A stretch of 64,000 bases of DNA from Abditibacterium sp. (GTDB lineage: Bacteria; Armatimonadota; Abditibacteriia; Abditibacteriales; Abditibacteriaceae). Location: the NCBI GenBank assembly GCA_030448265.1, contig JAUJNG010000018.1, positions 62,001 through 126,000 on the forward strand, read 5' to 3'. Shown in pieces: positions 35,385 to 43,590 of the stretch. Positions within the stretch are counted from its first letter, which is position 1. The number at the start of each line of letters is the position of its first letter. A program made the translations under genes and the position numbers. The notes under the pieces were generated by a model, which was not told where the DNA came from, ran no database searches, and was given only the letters and a program-made list of their open reading frames with translations.

Positions 35385-35488
35385 CATTCGCTTCAAATCA
35401 GCCAAAAACGGTCTCGCCCTCGGTTTCAACTTCAAACGATTCCAGCGTTTCCTGCGGCACACCGGTTTGCACATCGTAGGCGCGCGGC
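35385..35488 (-). pseudogene. Duplicated 3' end of the Rieske gene
   Basis: This segment is about 88 percent identical by eye to 37201-37305, the end of the Rieske gene plus 8 nt downstream. Read on the minus strand it gives RAYDVQTGVPQETLESFEVE and then TEGETVFG with a stop. It begins immediately after the stop codon of the GH2 gene, so the GH2 gene is bracketed by a real and a relic Rieske 3' end. Confidence 0.88.
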
Positions 35489-37180
35489 CTATTTGTGAGC
35501 CGTGAAAACCTGTTTCACGGCTTTATAGGCGAGTTTGGGGCGGCGATACTCATCGAGCGTGCCCTTGTTGTTGAAGGCGCGCGGACGGCCCAGGGAGTAG
35601 CCGCCGGTGTAAGTGCGGGCGTCGCTGAAATGCCACAGAGCAACCCCAGCCAGACGAGGGTTGGACATGACTTCTTCGCAAGTCACACGCAGCAGTTCGG
35701 CTTGATACTCCTCGGTGAAAAAGCCGTTTAGAGGGTCGTGCCAGCCATACAATCCTTCGGCGCCGATTTCACTGATGATGATGGGTTTTTCTTTCCAGCC
35801 CTGAGCATCGAAGTGGTCGAGGAAGGAGCGGATGGCGGGCACGACCAGCCCCAGAGGGTCTTCGACGTCCTGGCAGCCATACCAGCCAGGGTAGATATTG
35901 ATGCTGATGACATCCGCCAACTCCAGAAACAGGTCGGTTTTGCCGAACATGGTGGCGTAGGTGATGAGGCGGCTCGGATCGAGGCGGCGCAGCTGCGCTG
36001 CGGTGGCTTCCATGATGGGCCGCGCATATTCGTTGTCAGTGCCCGCTTCGTTTAGAAAACCCCAAAAAATGATGCTCGGATGGTTGAAGCTCGCCTCGAC
36101 CATCTCTTCGACGGCAATTTGGTGCGCCGCGATGAAGCGGGGATCGCTCAGTTGCCGTTCGCGCTGCCCCCAGCCGATGCACTCTTCCCACACCAGAAAG
36201 CCCATTTCGTCGCACAAATCGAGAAAACGCTGATCTTGCGGGTAGTGGCTGCCGCGAACGAAGTTGCAGCCTAAATCACGCAGCAACTGCAGGTCGGCCA
36301 ACAACTGCGCGGCGGGCAAAGCGGGGCCGAACTGCGGGTGCGATTCGTGCCGGTTGTAGCCTCGCAGCTTCACCGCCTGGCCGTTGAGCAAAATCTGGCC
36401 GCCGCTCGCCTTGATTTCGCGCAGGCCAAAGCGCACGATCATGTCATCGGCGCCTGTCTGGACACGCAGCTGATGCAGCTCCGGCGTGGCGGGCGACCAG
36501 GGGCGAGGATGCTGAATTTGCAGCGGCACTTCGAGCCAGCCGTCATCTCCAACACGGGCACTGTGGGTTTGCGCGTCCTCGCCGTCGATGCGGGTTCGCA
36601 GCTCGATGGAGTCGGACAAGTCTCCGCCGAGGCGAATGCGCGCCGTCACGGTGCCCTTTGCGTAGTCCTCGACGCGCACCTGCACCGCTTCGAGAAAGGT
36701 TTCTGGCAGTTCATGGCACCAGACACCCCGAATAATGCCGCCCCACTGATAAAAATCAAAAAACGCTTCATGAAGCGGGACGCGCTCGAAATCGAAGCGG
36801 TTATCCACCAGCACGATGAGTTCGCGCTGCGTATTCGGGGAGGGCGGCACATCGCACCAGAAACCGGTGTAGCCGCAGTCGTGATCTCGCAGCGCCTGCC
36901 CGTCCACGAAAACGCGGCACCAAAGACTCACCGCTTCAAAATGCAGGCGCAGCGCAGCCTCGGAAGAGGCAGAAAAGCGCAGACGATAAGCCGCGACACC
37001 GCGCTTTCCCGCGTAGGATGGCATAGCATCGAAGGCCCCTGGAACAGCCGTGCGGTCGTTCCAATCGATTTCATCGAGCCGTAAGGCTTCGACATCGCGG
37101 GAGCCAAGAAACGCGAATTCCCACCATCCATCCAGACCGTGAACCTGGCGCGCCTCATGGCGCGGAAATGACTTCAGCAT
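35489..37180 (-). CDS. Glycoside hydrolase family 2 (beta-glucuronidase-like)
   Basis: 563 residues, no signal peptide. Three GH2 domains in order: the jelly-roll sugar-binding domain (about 15-165; LDGWWEFAFLG, GYTGFWCDVPP), the immunoglobulin-like domain (about 165-265) and the TIM barrel (about 265-560). The general acid is the Glu in FWGFLNEAGTDN and the nucleophile the Glu in IIISEIGAEGLYG. LNGQAVKLRGYNRHESHPQFG is the usual barrel entry. Length and motifs fit beta-glucuronidase or a related beta-galactosidase; specificity is not certain. No clear Shine-Dalgarno. It lies 28 bp downstream of the Rieske gene and may be an inserted cassette (see findings). Confidence 0.9.
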   Translation of the reverse strand: MLKSFPRHEARQVHGLDGWWEFAFLGSRDVEALRLDEIDWNDRTAVPGAFDAMPSYAGKRGVAAYRLRFSASSEAALRLHFEAVSLWCRVFVDGQALRDHDCGYTGFWCDVPPSPNTQRELIVLVDNRFDFERVPLHEAFFDFYQWGGIIRGVWCHELPETFLEAVQVRVEDYAKGTVTARIRLGGDLSDSIELRTRIDGEDAQTHSARVGDDGWLEVPLQIQHPRPWSPATPELHQLRVQTGADDMIVRFGLREIKASGGQILLNGQAVKLRGYNRHESHPQFGPALPAAQLLADLQLLRDLGCNFVRGSHYPQDQRFLDLCDEMGFLVWEECIGWGQRERQLSDPRFIAAHQIAVEEMVEASFNHPSIIFWGFLNEAGTDNEYARPIMEATAAQLRRLDPSRLITYATMFGKTDLFLELADVISINIYPGWYGCQDVEDPLGLVVPAIRSFLDHFDAQGWKEKPIIISEIGAEGLYGWHDPLNGFFTEEYQAELLRVTCEEVMSNPRLAGVALWHFSDARTYTGGYSLGRPRAFNNKGTLDEYRRPKLAYKAVKQVFTAHK

Positions 37181-37208
37181 ATATATTGGGGTTGTAGGAA
37201 AATTCGCT

Positions 37209-37622
37209 TCAAATCAACACGAAAACCGTTTCGCCCTCAGTTTCAACTTCAAACGATTCCAGCGCTTCCTCCGGCACACCGGTTTGCACGTCGTAAGCGC
37301 GCAGCTTCATTTTCTCGTCCACCAGATGCTCTCCGCTGAGTAAATCGAACTCCCAGCCGTGCCAGGGACAGCGCAAAATCTCGCCTTCGCGCGCCAGAAT
37401 GTATTCGCCGACCGCGCCAGGCAGCGTGGTGCCGCACACTTTTCCAACACACACTGGCGCTCCGGCGTGCGGGCAGACATTGCGATAGGCCACCAGACAT
37501 CCGCCCACGTTAAAAACGCCGATTTCCAGGATTTTGCCGAACGCGGGCACCTGGGCGATGAGGCGCGCGCCTGGCGGCAGTTCGGCAATTTGGGCAACGG
37601 CGTGGCGGGCGCGCGATTTCAT
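37209..37622 (-). CDS. Rieske [2Fe-2S] ferredoxin-like protein
   Basis: 137 residues, one Rieske domain. Cluster ligands are visible as CPHAGAP (C-x-H) and CPWHGWEFD (C-x2-H), about 35 residues apart. Such small soluble Rieske proteins pass electrons to oxygenases or act as domains of dehydrogenases. The start overlaps the amidohydrolase stop by 4 nt, so the two are coupled and probably act together, although no oxygenase subunit is present. Its last ~97 nt plus 8 nt of flank are duplicated downstream at 35385-35488. Confidence 0.9.
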   Translation of the reverse strand: MKSRARHAVAQIAELPPGARLIAQVPAFGKILEIGVFNVGGCLVAYRNVCPHAGAPVCVGKVCGTTLPGAVGEYILAREGEILRCPWHGWEFDLLSGEHLVDEKMKLRAYDVQTGVPEEALESFEVETEGETVFVLI

Positions 37623-38746
37623 GCCGCTACAGCCTCTCTCTCATTTGATTTGGAAGGAATCTCGACCCTTTGGTGCAGATTGTAAAGATCGGCGGCGTTT
37701 CCGGCCATGATGCGCTCTTTCAGTTCACCCTTGAGCGGCGGGAGGGCCATTTTGGGGTTGTCGAAATCCCAGTGCGGGTAATCGCTGGAAAACATCAAGA
37801 TGCTTTTGGCATCGATCATCTCGAAAATTTGCAGAATCTGCTCGTCGTTTTCGGGTTCTTCGATGGGCTGCGTGGTGAGCCGGACGTGCTGGCGAATGTA
37901 TTCCGACGGAAGTTTCTTCAGCCACGGCGTTGTCGAACGGAGCGCTTTGTAATTTTTGTCCATGCGCCACATCAAATGCGGCAGCCAGGCGACGCCGCCT
38001 TCAATCGCCACGAATTTGAGATCGGGGAACTTTTCGAAGGCGCCTTCGCACACCAAAGAGTTGATGTGCGCCATGTAATTGATGGGCAGAATGTTGTGCC
38101 ATTCCATGTAGCGCGAGGGTCGCCCCGCCGGTGTGGGATCGCCCGCCGTGCCGGCGCCCTCGGTGCCAGGATGCACGGCGACGGGAAGCCCGTTGCGCTG
38201 CGCGGCTTCGTAAATCGGATCGAAAAAGCGCTGGCCGAACAAGCGGGATGAGCCGGACGCCATCAAGACCTGCACCATGCGCTTATCCTGCGCGGCGCGG
38301 TCAATTTCGAGCGCGGCGGCGGCGGGATCGGAGTGATTGATGACGATGGAGCCTTTGTAACGCGGGTCGGCGTCGAGCCATTTGTCGCGTAGCGCCTCGT
38401 TATAAGCGCGGGCGACGGCGTTGGCCCAGTCCATATCGGGATTGAGCGAAAGCCCCAGAATGCCGCTGCCGGTCAGAACGGCGTAGTCGATGCCGTAGCG
38501 TTCGAGATGATCCTCGACCAGAAAATGCGGGTCGCTGCCAGGGGCGCCGCCCCCTGGCGGGCGAGCGTCTTCGCGCAACACGCCAACCGGCGACTGATAA
38601 CCAGGGCCAGGATTGCCCATACCGTGATTTTTGACCCACTCGCGCCAGTAGGCGGGCAAATAAGGCGACAAATCACTCGCGGAGAGAAAATTATGAACGT
38701 CGGCGTCAATCAGGCGCGGCGGCGCCAAATGGGTGTTTTCCAGCAT
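37619..38746 (-). CDS. Amidohydrolase family 2 (ACMSD-like) metal enzyme
   Basis: 375 residues from ATG 38746 (a GTG at 38797 lies inside a hairpin and is less likely). TIM-barrel metal ligands: DADVHNFL near the N-terminus, VHPGTEG at about two thirds of the way through the barrel, and SDYPHWD near the end. The family includes decarboxylases such as aminocarboxymuconate-semialdehyde decarboxylase and o-pyrocatechuate decarboxylase, and hydrolases of aromatic acids. Coupling to a Rieske protein hints at aromatic or plant-derived substrate breakdown, but that is inference. It is part of the minus-strand carbohydrate locus. Confidence 0.86.
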   Translation of the reverse strand: MLENTHLAPPRLIDADVHNFLSASDLSPYLPAYWREWVKNHGMGNPGPGYQSPVGVLREDARPPGGGAPGSDPHFLVEDHLERYGIDYAVLTGSGILGLSLNPDMDWANAVARAYNEALRDKWLDADPRYKGSIVINHSDPAAAALEIDRAAQDKRMVQVLMASGSSRLFGQRFFDPIYEAAQRNGLPVAVHPGTEGAGTAGDPTPAGRPSRYMEWHNILPINYMAHINSLVCEGAFEKFPDLKFVAIEGGVAWLPHLMWRMDKNYKALRSTTPWLKKLPSEYIRQHVRLTTQPIEEPENDEQILQIFEMIDAKSILMFSSDYPHWDFDNPKMALPPLKGELKERIMAGNAADLYNLHQRVEIPSKSNEREAVAA

Positions 38747-38760
38747 TTCTTCATCTTTTA

Positions 38761-38854
38761 GCAAATCGGGTTGGAGTTTTGCGTAGGGACACGGCACGCC
38801 GTGTCCCTACAAAGAGACACTGTGGAAGAAAGGGAAAACTCCAACCGGATTTGC
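38761..38854. repeat. Nested hairpin between the glycosidase and amidohydrolase genes
   Basis: An inner, nearly self-complementary element GTAGGGACACGG/CCGTGTCCCTAC (38783-38810) sits beside the left outer arm. Outer arms 38761-38780 and 38835-38854 pair at 19 of 20 positions. Loop sequence includes ACACTGTGG. Confidence 0.9.
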
Positions 38855-38869
38855 CCTCATTGAGGTCGA

Positions 38870-41572
38870 TCAGCCGCTCGCCAACAACGTCAGCGAGTAG
38901 CCAGGCAGCGACAGCGCGCCCTCGGCGATTTTGAGATCGGTCTGCGCGCCATCCGCGTTCAGTTGTTGCGCGATTTTGAAACCAGGCAGCAAGGTTTTCG
39001 CGGCGGGCAGAATTAGAGTGTGATTGGCTTTGTTGAGCAGTAAAACCGCCCGTTGGCCGTTTGCGCGAGTCACCGGCATGATTTCGAGCAGTTTCTCGTC
39101 GCCCGAAGTCGCAGCCGCCATGGTTCCGGTCAGATATTTCGGCCCCCAACTGTAAAGATGAAACGAAGGGAAAGTCTCATTTTTGTTGTTGATGAGCGAA
39201 CCGTAAGCGTCACCGCGCTGCTGCCACAGATTTACGCCCGTTACGCCCAGTTCGGCCATTTTCTTCACAACAAGCGCCTGGAAAATGCTTCCGACTTGGT
39301 TCTGATGGCGCCGTTCATACGGATCCCAGGTGTATTTGACGTTGGTTTCGGTCAAAAACGTTTCCAATTTGCGGCCTTTGCCAAATTTCTGGACGGCTTC
39401 CAGAGCGCCTTTGGCCAGAGCGCCCACGTTGGAATCGACCGCCGCGAACAGCTTTTCGTTCGACTGATAAAGGTCACCCGTTCCGTAATTGTGCCAGCTC
39501 AGAAACTGCACATCGTCGCAGTTCTGCAAAAAGCCCGCAATCCAACTCGGTTTGGCAAAAGTGAAGCCCGCGCCGCCGATTTTGGCGTTGGGATCGGCTT
39601 TTCGTATCGCCGCCGCCGACTTGTTATAAAGACTCCACAGCGAATCGAGCTTTCCGGCCTTTTCGTAAGTGCCTTCCAGTTCGTTGATAACTTCCCAATA
39701 CGCCACGGGTTTTTTCACATCGTCGCGCATGACTTTGACGAGGCGACCCCACAGCGCGGCCAATTCGTCTTCTTCCGCCGCGCTCAGCACCTTTTTACCG
39801 CCCATCCACTTGGGCGCCCAGGTGAGGTTAAGCATGACCGGCGCGTTGCCGTAGCCCGTCGAGGCGGCGAAACCGGCCTTGATTTTGGCGACATCCCAGT
39901 CGCGGGTTTTGGCATCCGTCCAGGCATCCATGAAACCGGCGTTGTGAATCCGAATCAGCGTCGGATTGAGCGAGCCGAGCAACTGCTGGAATTTGGGGTC
40001 GTTGGCAACTTTTTCGGGATAGAGAATCTCGTGTTCGTTAATGCCCCATGCCATGGGCGAAACCCTCGCGACGTTTTTGCTCCAGTCAATCGTTGCCGCG
40101 ATTGTTTTCGGCGCGATGGCCGGATCGGGCCGGTCGGCGGGAAGAGCGCGCTTGACATCGGGAGCAAAGACTACGGCGTCGATAAACACCGTTCTATCGG
40201 CGCCCGCGCCGCGTCCGATACGAAGCTGAGGGCCCAACTCTTCGCGCGAAAAGGTGTCGGTTTCCGTCCACGTCCACTCGGTCGGCCTGCGGAAAAACCA
40301 ACGGTCGGTGGTTTTTCCCGCATTGTTGACTTTCAGGGAGAACGGCCCGCCCTTGTGCCGCACATAAACCTTGAAAGCGTCGCCGGTCGCGGGAATCGGC
40401 GCCTGAAACACGTTTTGATAATCGGCGTTGCTGGTGACGGCCCGCCCGCCCGACGCGCCCTCAAGGGCGACGATTTCATTGGTGCCGCCAGGTTTGTTGG
40501 CTTCGGCCTCGACAAAAGTGCCGCTTGGAGCTTTGATCATTCCTAAAGCGAGCGCGGCGCCCTCGTTGATGTTGGAGATGCCGGTGTCGAGTTTGGCTTC
40601 GGTTGTGGCGGGGCGAGCAGGGGTGGAAGCCGTCGGCGTGAAATTTTCCTCGGTGCCGAACACAACCGCATCCACAATCGGCCCCTGCCCACCGCCTCCG
40701 CCGCGAACCACGCGCAGCGTCTCGCCCAGTTCGGCGCGCGTGTAAGTCCCGATTTTGCTCCAGGTGAGTTCGGCCGACTTGCCGGAGACCCGTTTGAGGT
40801 CGCCCTGCTTGCCGCCGGCGCTGTGCTTGACCAGAATCGAGCCGCCTTTGTGGCGCACCCAGATGGTGAACTTCTCACCTGCGGGCACAGCCGCCTTGAA
40901 TAGCGGCTGCCAGTCGCGCGGCATCGAGACCGCTTTGCCACCCGATGCTTCGGGATCATCGAGAATCTTCATATCGCCCGCCGTAGGATTAGTTTCGGCT
41001 TCGATGAGAATGCCTTTGGGCGCATTTGCGGCGCTGGGCATCGCGGGACTAACGGGCAGAGGCGCCACCGCAGAAACCGCCGTTCCTGGCGCGGCGGTGA
41101 GGGCGCCGGTTTGGGTGTTGGGATCGTAAAGTTCGTCGCTCGCAAAAACGACCGCATCGACAACCGGCCCCTGCCCGCCCCCGCCGCCCCGAATGAGGAG
41201 AAAGGTTTCGCCTATCTCTTCGCGGGTGTAGCGGCCCAGTTTTTTCCAGGTGAAGGCGGCAGGCTTTTCGTAGCTCCATTTCAGGTCGCTTTGCTTGCCG
41301 CCAGAAGTTTTTTTGGCCAGAATTGAACCGCCTTTATAGCGCACCCAGACGGTGAAACTGGCGCCCTGCGGGACATCGGCTTTGAAAAGCGGCTGCCAGT
41401 CGCGCGGCATCGAGACGGCTTTGCCGCCCGATGCCGTCGCGTCGTCGAGAATTTTCAAATCGCCGGCGGTGGGGTTGGTTTCGGCTTCGACGGTGACGTT
41501 ATCGGCGCGCGCGGCGTAACCGGCGAAAAGGAGCGCACCCAAGAGCATGGGCGGGAAAAGCGATGTTTTCAT
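38870..41572 (-). CDS. Secreted glycosidase with three tandem carbohydrate-binding-like repeats (GH39-like barrel)
   Basis: 900 residues from ATG 41572; signal peptide about 1-23 (ending ARA). Three related beta-sandwich repeats follow at about 25-145, 190-310 and 355-470; the first two share 'VEAETNPTAGD-KILDD', 'ASGGKAVSMPRDWQPLFKA' and a 'GGGGGQGP-VDAVVF' end, and the third is more divergent. From about 490 a TIM-barrel begins (WSKNVARVSPMAWGINEHEI) with acid/base Glu in YWEVINELEG and nucleophile Glu in FLTETNVKY, as in clan GH-A families such as GH39. It ends with a beta-domain (NGQRAVLLLNKANHTL). It likely degrades an external polysaccharide or glycoside and is downstream of LacI and the pseudopilin. 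Confidence 0.85.
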   Translation of the reverse strand: MKTSLFPPMLLGALLFAGYAARADNVTVEAETNPTAGDLKILDDATASGGKAVSMPRDWQPLFKADVPQGASFTVWVRYKGGSILAKKTSGGKQSDLKWSYEKPAAFTWKKLGRYTREEIGETFLLIRGGGGGQGPVVDAVVFASDELYDPNTQTGALTAAPGTAVSAVAPLPVSPAMPSAANAPKGILIEAETNPTAGDMKILDDPEASGGKAVSMPRDWQPLFKAAVPAGEKFTIWVRHKGGSILVKHSAGGKQGDLKRVSGKSAELTWSKIGTYTRAELGETLRVVRGGGGGQGPIVDAVVFGTEENFTPTASTPARPATTEAKLDTGISNINEGAALALGMIKAPSGTFVEAEANKPGGTNEIVALEGASGGRAVTSNADYQNVFQAPIPATGDAFKVYVRHKGGPFSLKVNNAGKTTDRWFFRRPTEWTWTETDTFSREELGPQLRIGRGAGADRTVFIDAVVFAPDVKRALPADRPDPAIAPKTIAATIDWSKNVARVSPMAWGINEHEILYPEKVANDPKFQQLLGSLNPTLIRIHNAGFMDAWTDAKTRDWDVAKIKAGFAASTGYGNAPVMLNLTWAPKWMGGKKVLSAAEEDELAALWGRLVKVMRDDVKKPVAYWEVINELEGTYEKAGKLDSLWSLYNKSAAAIRKADPNAKIGGAGFTFAKPSWIAGFLQNCDDVQFLSWHNYGTGDLYQSNEKLFAAVDSNVGALAKGALEAVQKFGKGRKLETFLTETNVKYTWDPYERRHQNQVGSIFQALVVKKMAELGVTGVNLWQQRGDAYGSLINNKNETFPSFHLYSWGPKYLTGTMAAATSGDEKLLEIMPVTRANGQRAVLLLNKANHTLILPAAKTLLPGFKIAQQLNADGAQTDLKIAEGALSLPGYSLTLLASG

Positions 41573-41596
41573 GGGGGAGTTCAATGGATGGTGGTT

Positions 41597-42325
41597 CTAC
41601 GAACGCTTCTTTTCTTCGGCGGCCTGCAACATCTGGCGCGTGGTGGCGCTGGGCGCGGCGTTGCTCTGGCTCCAAAACGATGAAGTCGCTGTCACGGTGC
41701 GCGTTGGGCGCAGGGCCTTGACGTGACCGTCGGCGAAAACATAATTGGTGGTATCGAGATGACCAGCGAAGTGGCTGTAACGATGGCAGGGTTGGTTTGG
41801 ATTGAGATCGCCGTCAAAGGCGGCGTTGAAAGTGCAGCCAGGCGGTCTCCCGTTCCAGACTTCGAGAACGGCAATCGTCGTAGCCGGAAACTCGACGGCT
41901 GTCAGACTGGTGCCGGTGGGGCTGATGACGCCGCTTGCATTGCAGTTGTAAGAGATACGAAAGGCAGTGGGCGCATCACTGTCGTTGGTATTGGTGTTGG
42001 CGTCCTGATTGGATGGGCACACGAAGAGCTGCGTGCTCTTGACGTAGGGATAAATCAGCGTGCGCCAGGAGTTCAATCTCCTGATTGTCACAGTCGGCCC
42101 AGCCTGGGAAAGCGGATACCTTTCGTCGTAATCCTGCGTATATTGGAGCATCCCCAGCCCGATTTGCTTGAGGTTGCTCATGCAACTGGAGCGACGCGCG
42201 TTTTCGCGGGCGCGTCCGAAGACGGGAAAGAGGATGGCCGCGAGAATCGCAATTATGGCTATAACGACCAGGAGTTCGATGAGCGTAAAGCCCTTTTTGT
42301 GTTGTCTAACCAGAGTGTTTTTCAT
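41597..42325 (-). CDS. DUF1559 type II pseudopilin
   Basis: 242 residues. It begins with a classic prepilin leader: '[20 protein letters not shown]', cleaved after Gly with Glu at +5 and a hydrophobic helix. [30 protein letters not shown] is typical of DUF1559 proteins. The end carries the H-X9-DG motif region ([12 protein letters not shown]). DUF1559 pseudopilins are very abundant in Planctomycetota and Armatimonadota and probably help move or bind large molecules at the envelope. It sits 30 nt after LacI and 24 nt before the glycosidase, so it is probably co-transcribed with both, linking it to substrate capture. Confidence 0.94.
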   Translation of the reverse strand: MKNTLVRQHKKGFTLIELLVVIAIIAILAAILFPVFGRARENARRSSCMSNLKQIGLGMLQYTQDYDERYPLSQAGPTVTIRRLNSWRTLIYPYVKSTQLFVCPSNQDANTNTNDSDAPTAFRISYNCNASGVISPTGTSLTAVEFPATTIAVLEVWNGRPPGCTFNAAFDGDLNPNQPCHRYSHFAGHLDTTNYVFADGHVKALRPTRTVTATSSFWSQSNAAPSATTRQMLQAAEEKKRS

Positions 42326-42355
42326 GATTTTTCCTAAAATAAGCGCGAACGGGTT

Positions 42356-43417
42356 TCAGCGCGGCGCTGCCGTGCTGTCGCGCACCACCAACTCACCGCG
42401 CACCGTCACCAGGCGCGGTTCTCCCGAATAATCGCGCAGCAAGCGCGCGTTGAGCAGTTCGATGACGTTCGCCGTCACCGCTTCGATGGACGAAGAAATC
42501 GTGGTGAGCGCCACCACGCCATGCGGCGCGATGGCGTCGTCGTCGTGGCCCACCACGCTGAGGTTTTGGGGAATCGAAACCCCGCCGCGCACCACGCGCG
42601 CCATAAACGCGACGGCGGCGTAATCGTTGGCCACGATCATCGCGCTGGGCCGGCTTTTCAGGGCCAGAAACTCATCTCCCAGGCGCGCGCCGTCTTCCTC
42701 GTAGCGGCGCGTGCCATCGTTGCCGAAAAGCCACTTGTCCTGCGTCTGGGCGCCGACTTCAGCTAACGCGCGCTCCACTTCGGTCAGAAACGGCTTCGCC
42801 GGTTTGCGATACCCCACGTTGAACAGTCCGATGTCGCGGTGCCCCAACTCGATCAAATGCCGCGCCGCGAGATAATGCGATTCGCCCTCGGCGTAAATCA
42901 CCTGATCGCAGCGCACCGGCGCGCTTTGAGAATAGCCGTAGCACACCGCGACGCCGCCTTCATCGATGAACTTTTGCAGACGCTCCAACACTTCGTCGCG
43001 CACGCCTGAGGTGTTGCACACGATGGCGCGCGGACGCTGCGCCAGCAGATTGTTCATCAACTCCAACTGGTTTTCGAGCGCATCGCGCCCGCGATAACCA
43101 TAAGCGTAAATCGGCACGCTGTAGCCCATGTCGTTGAGCTGCGCCTGAATGATCTGCATCTGGCGCGTGCGGCTCGACAGGTCGATGTCGAGAGTGAAAA
43201 ACCCGATGGTTTTTTGGCAGCGCCCGTTGGAAAGCAAACGTGCCAGGGGATCGACTTCAAAGCCCATTTCGCTCGCCACGCGCACCACGGTTTCGCGCGT
43301 CGCCGCCGAAACCCAGCCTTTGCCGCTCAAGGCATGCGAAGCCGTCGTCTTGGAAATGCCCGCGACGCGCGCCACATCCGCCAGAGTCACCGCTTTTTTG
43401 GATTGATTCAAACTCAT
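42356..43417 (-). CDS. LacI-family transcriptional regulator
   Basis: 353 residues from ATG 43417 (GTG 43426 is also in frame). N-terminal HTH at about 10-32 (VTLADVARVAGISKTTASHAL) with the hinge helix region 'DPLARLLSNGR', then the periplasmic-binding-like sensor domain (TIGFFTLDIDL; HLIELGHRDIGLFNV; VVGHDDDAIAPHGVVALTTI). Two matching palindromes lie in its own promoter, so it probably represses itself and the downstream pseudopilin and glycosidase genes until a sugar is bound. The inducer is not readable. Confidence 0.94.
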   Translation of the reverse strand: MSLNQSKKAVTLADVARVAGISKTTASHALSGKGWVSAATRETVVRVASEMGFEVDPLARLLSNGRCQKTIGFFTLDIDLSSRTRQMQIIQAQLNDMGYSVPIYAYGYRGRDALENQLELMNNLLAQRPRAIVCNTSGVRDEVLERLQKFIDEGGVAVCYGYSQSAPVRCDQVIYAEGESHYLAARHLIELGHRDIGLFNVGYRKPAKPFLTEVERALAEVGAQTQDKWLFGNDGTRRYEEDGARLGDEFLALKSRPSAMIVANDYAAVAFMARVVRGGVSIPQNLSVVGHDDDAIAPHGVVALTTISSSIEAVTANVIELLNARLLRDYSGEPRLVTVRGELVVRDSTAAPR

Positions 43418-43426
43418 GCTGTCCAC

Positions 43427-43440
43427 CCAAACCGGTTTGG
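43427..43440. promoter_or_regulatory. LacI-type operator O2 at the expected transcription start
   Basis: Perfect palindrome CCAAACCGGTTTGG with a central CG, as in many LacI-family sites. It lies about +1 to +14 relative to the predicted promoter. Confidence 0.85.
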
Positions 43441-43447
43441 ATAGTTG

Positions 43448-43475
43448 ATTATACCCATTTCCGGCGAAATCTAAA
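43448..43475 (-). promoter_or_regulatory. Promoter of the LacI-pseudopilin-glycosidase operon
   Basis: On the minus strand, -10 TATAAT at 43453-43448 and -35 TTTAGA at 43475-43470, 16-nt spacer. The -35 overlaps operator O1. Confidence 0.75.
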
Positions 43476-43484
43476 CCGGTTTGG
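43471..43484. promoter_or_regulatory. LacI-type operator O1 overlapping the -35 region
   Basis: CTAAACCGGTTTGG, one mismatch from the perfect palindrome at 43427. The two centres are 44 bp apart, close to four helical turns, so a repressor could occupy both on one face. Confidence 0.82.
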
Positions 43485-43590
43485 GAAAATATTTTTGAAA
43501 GGGCGCTGTTTCAACTCACACGTCGCTCATTTCGCTTTGAGTTAGCTATTCCCATGCCCAGAGGGAACCGGTCATTTATTAAACAGCTTC

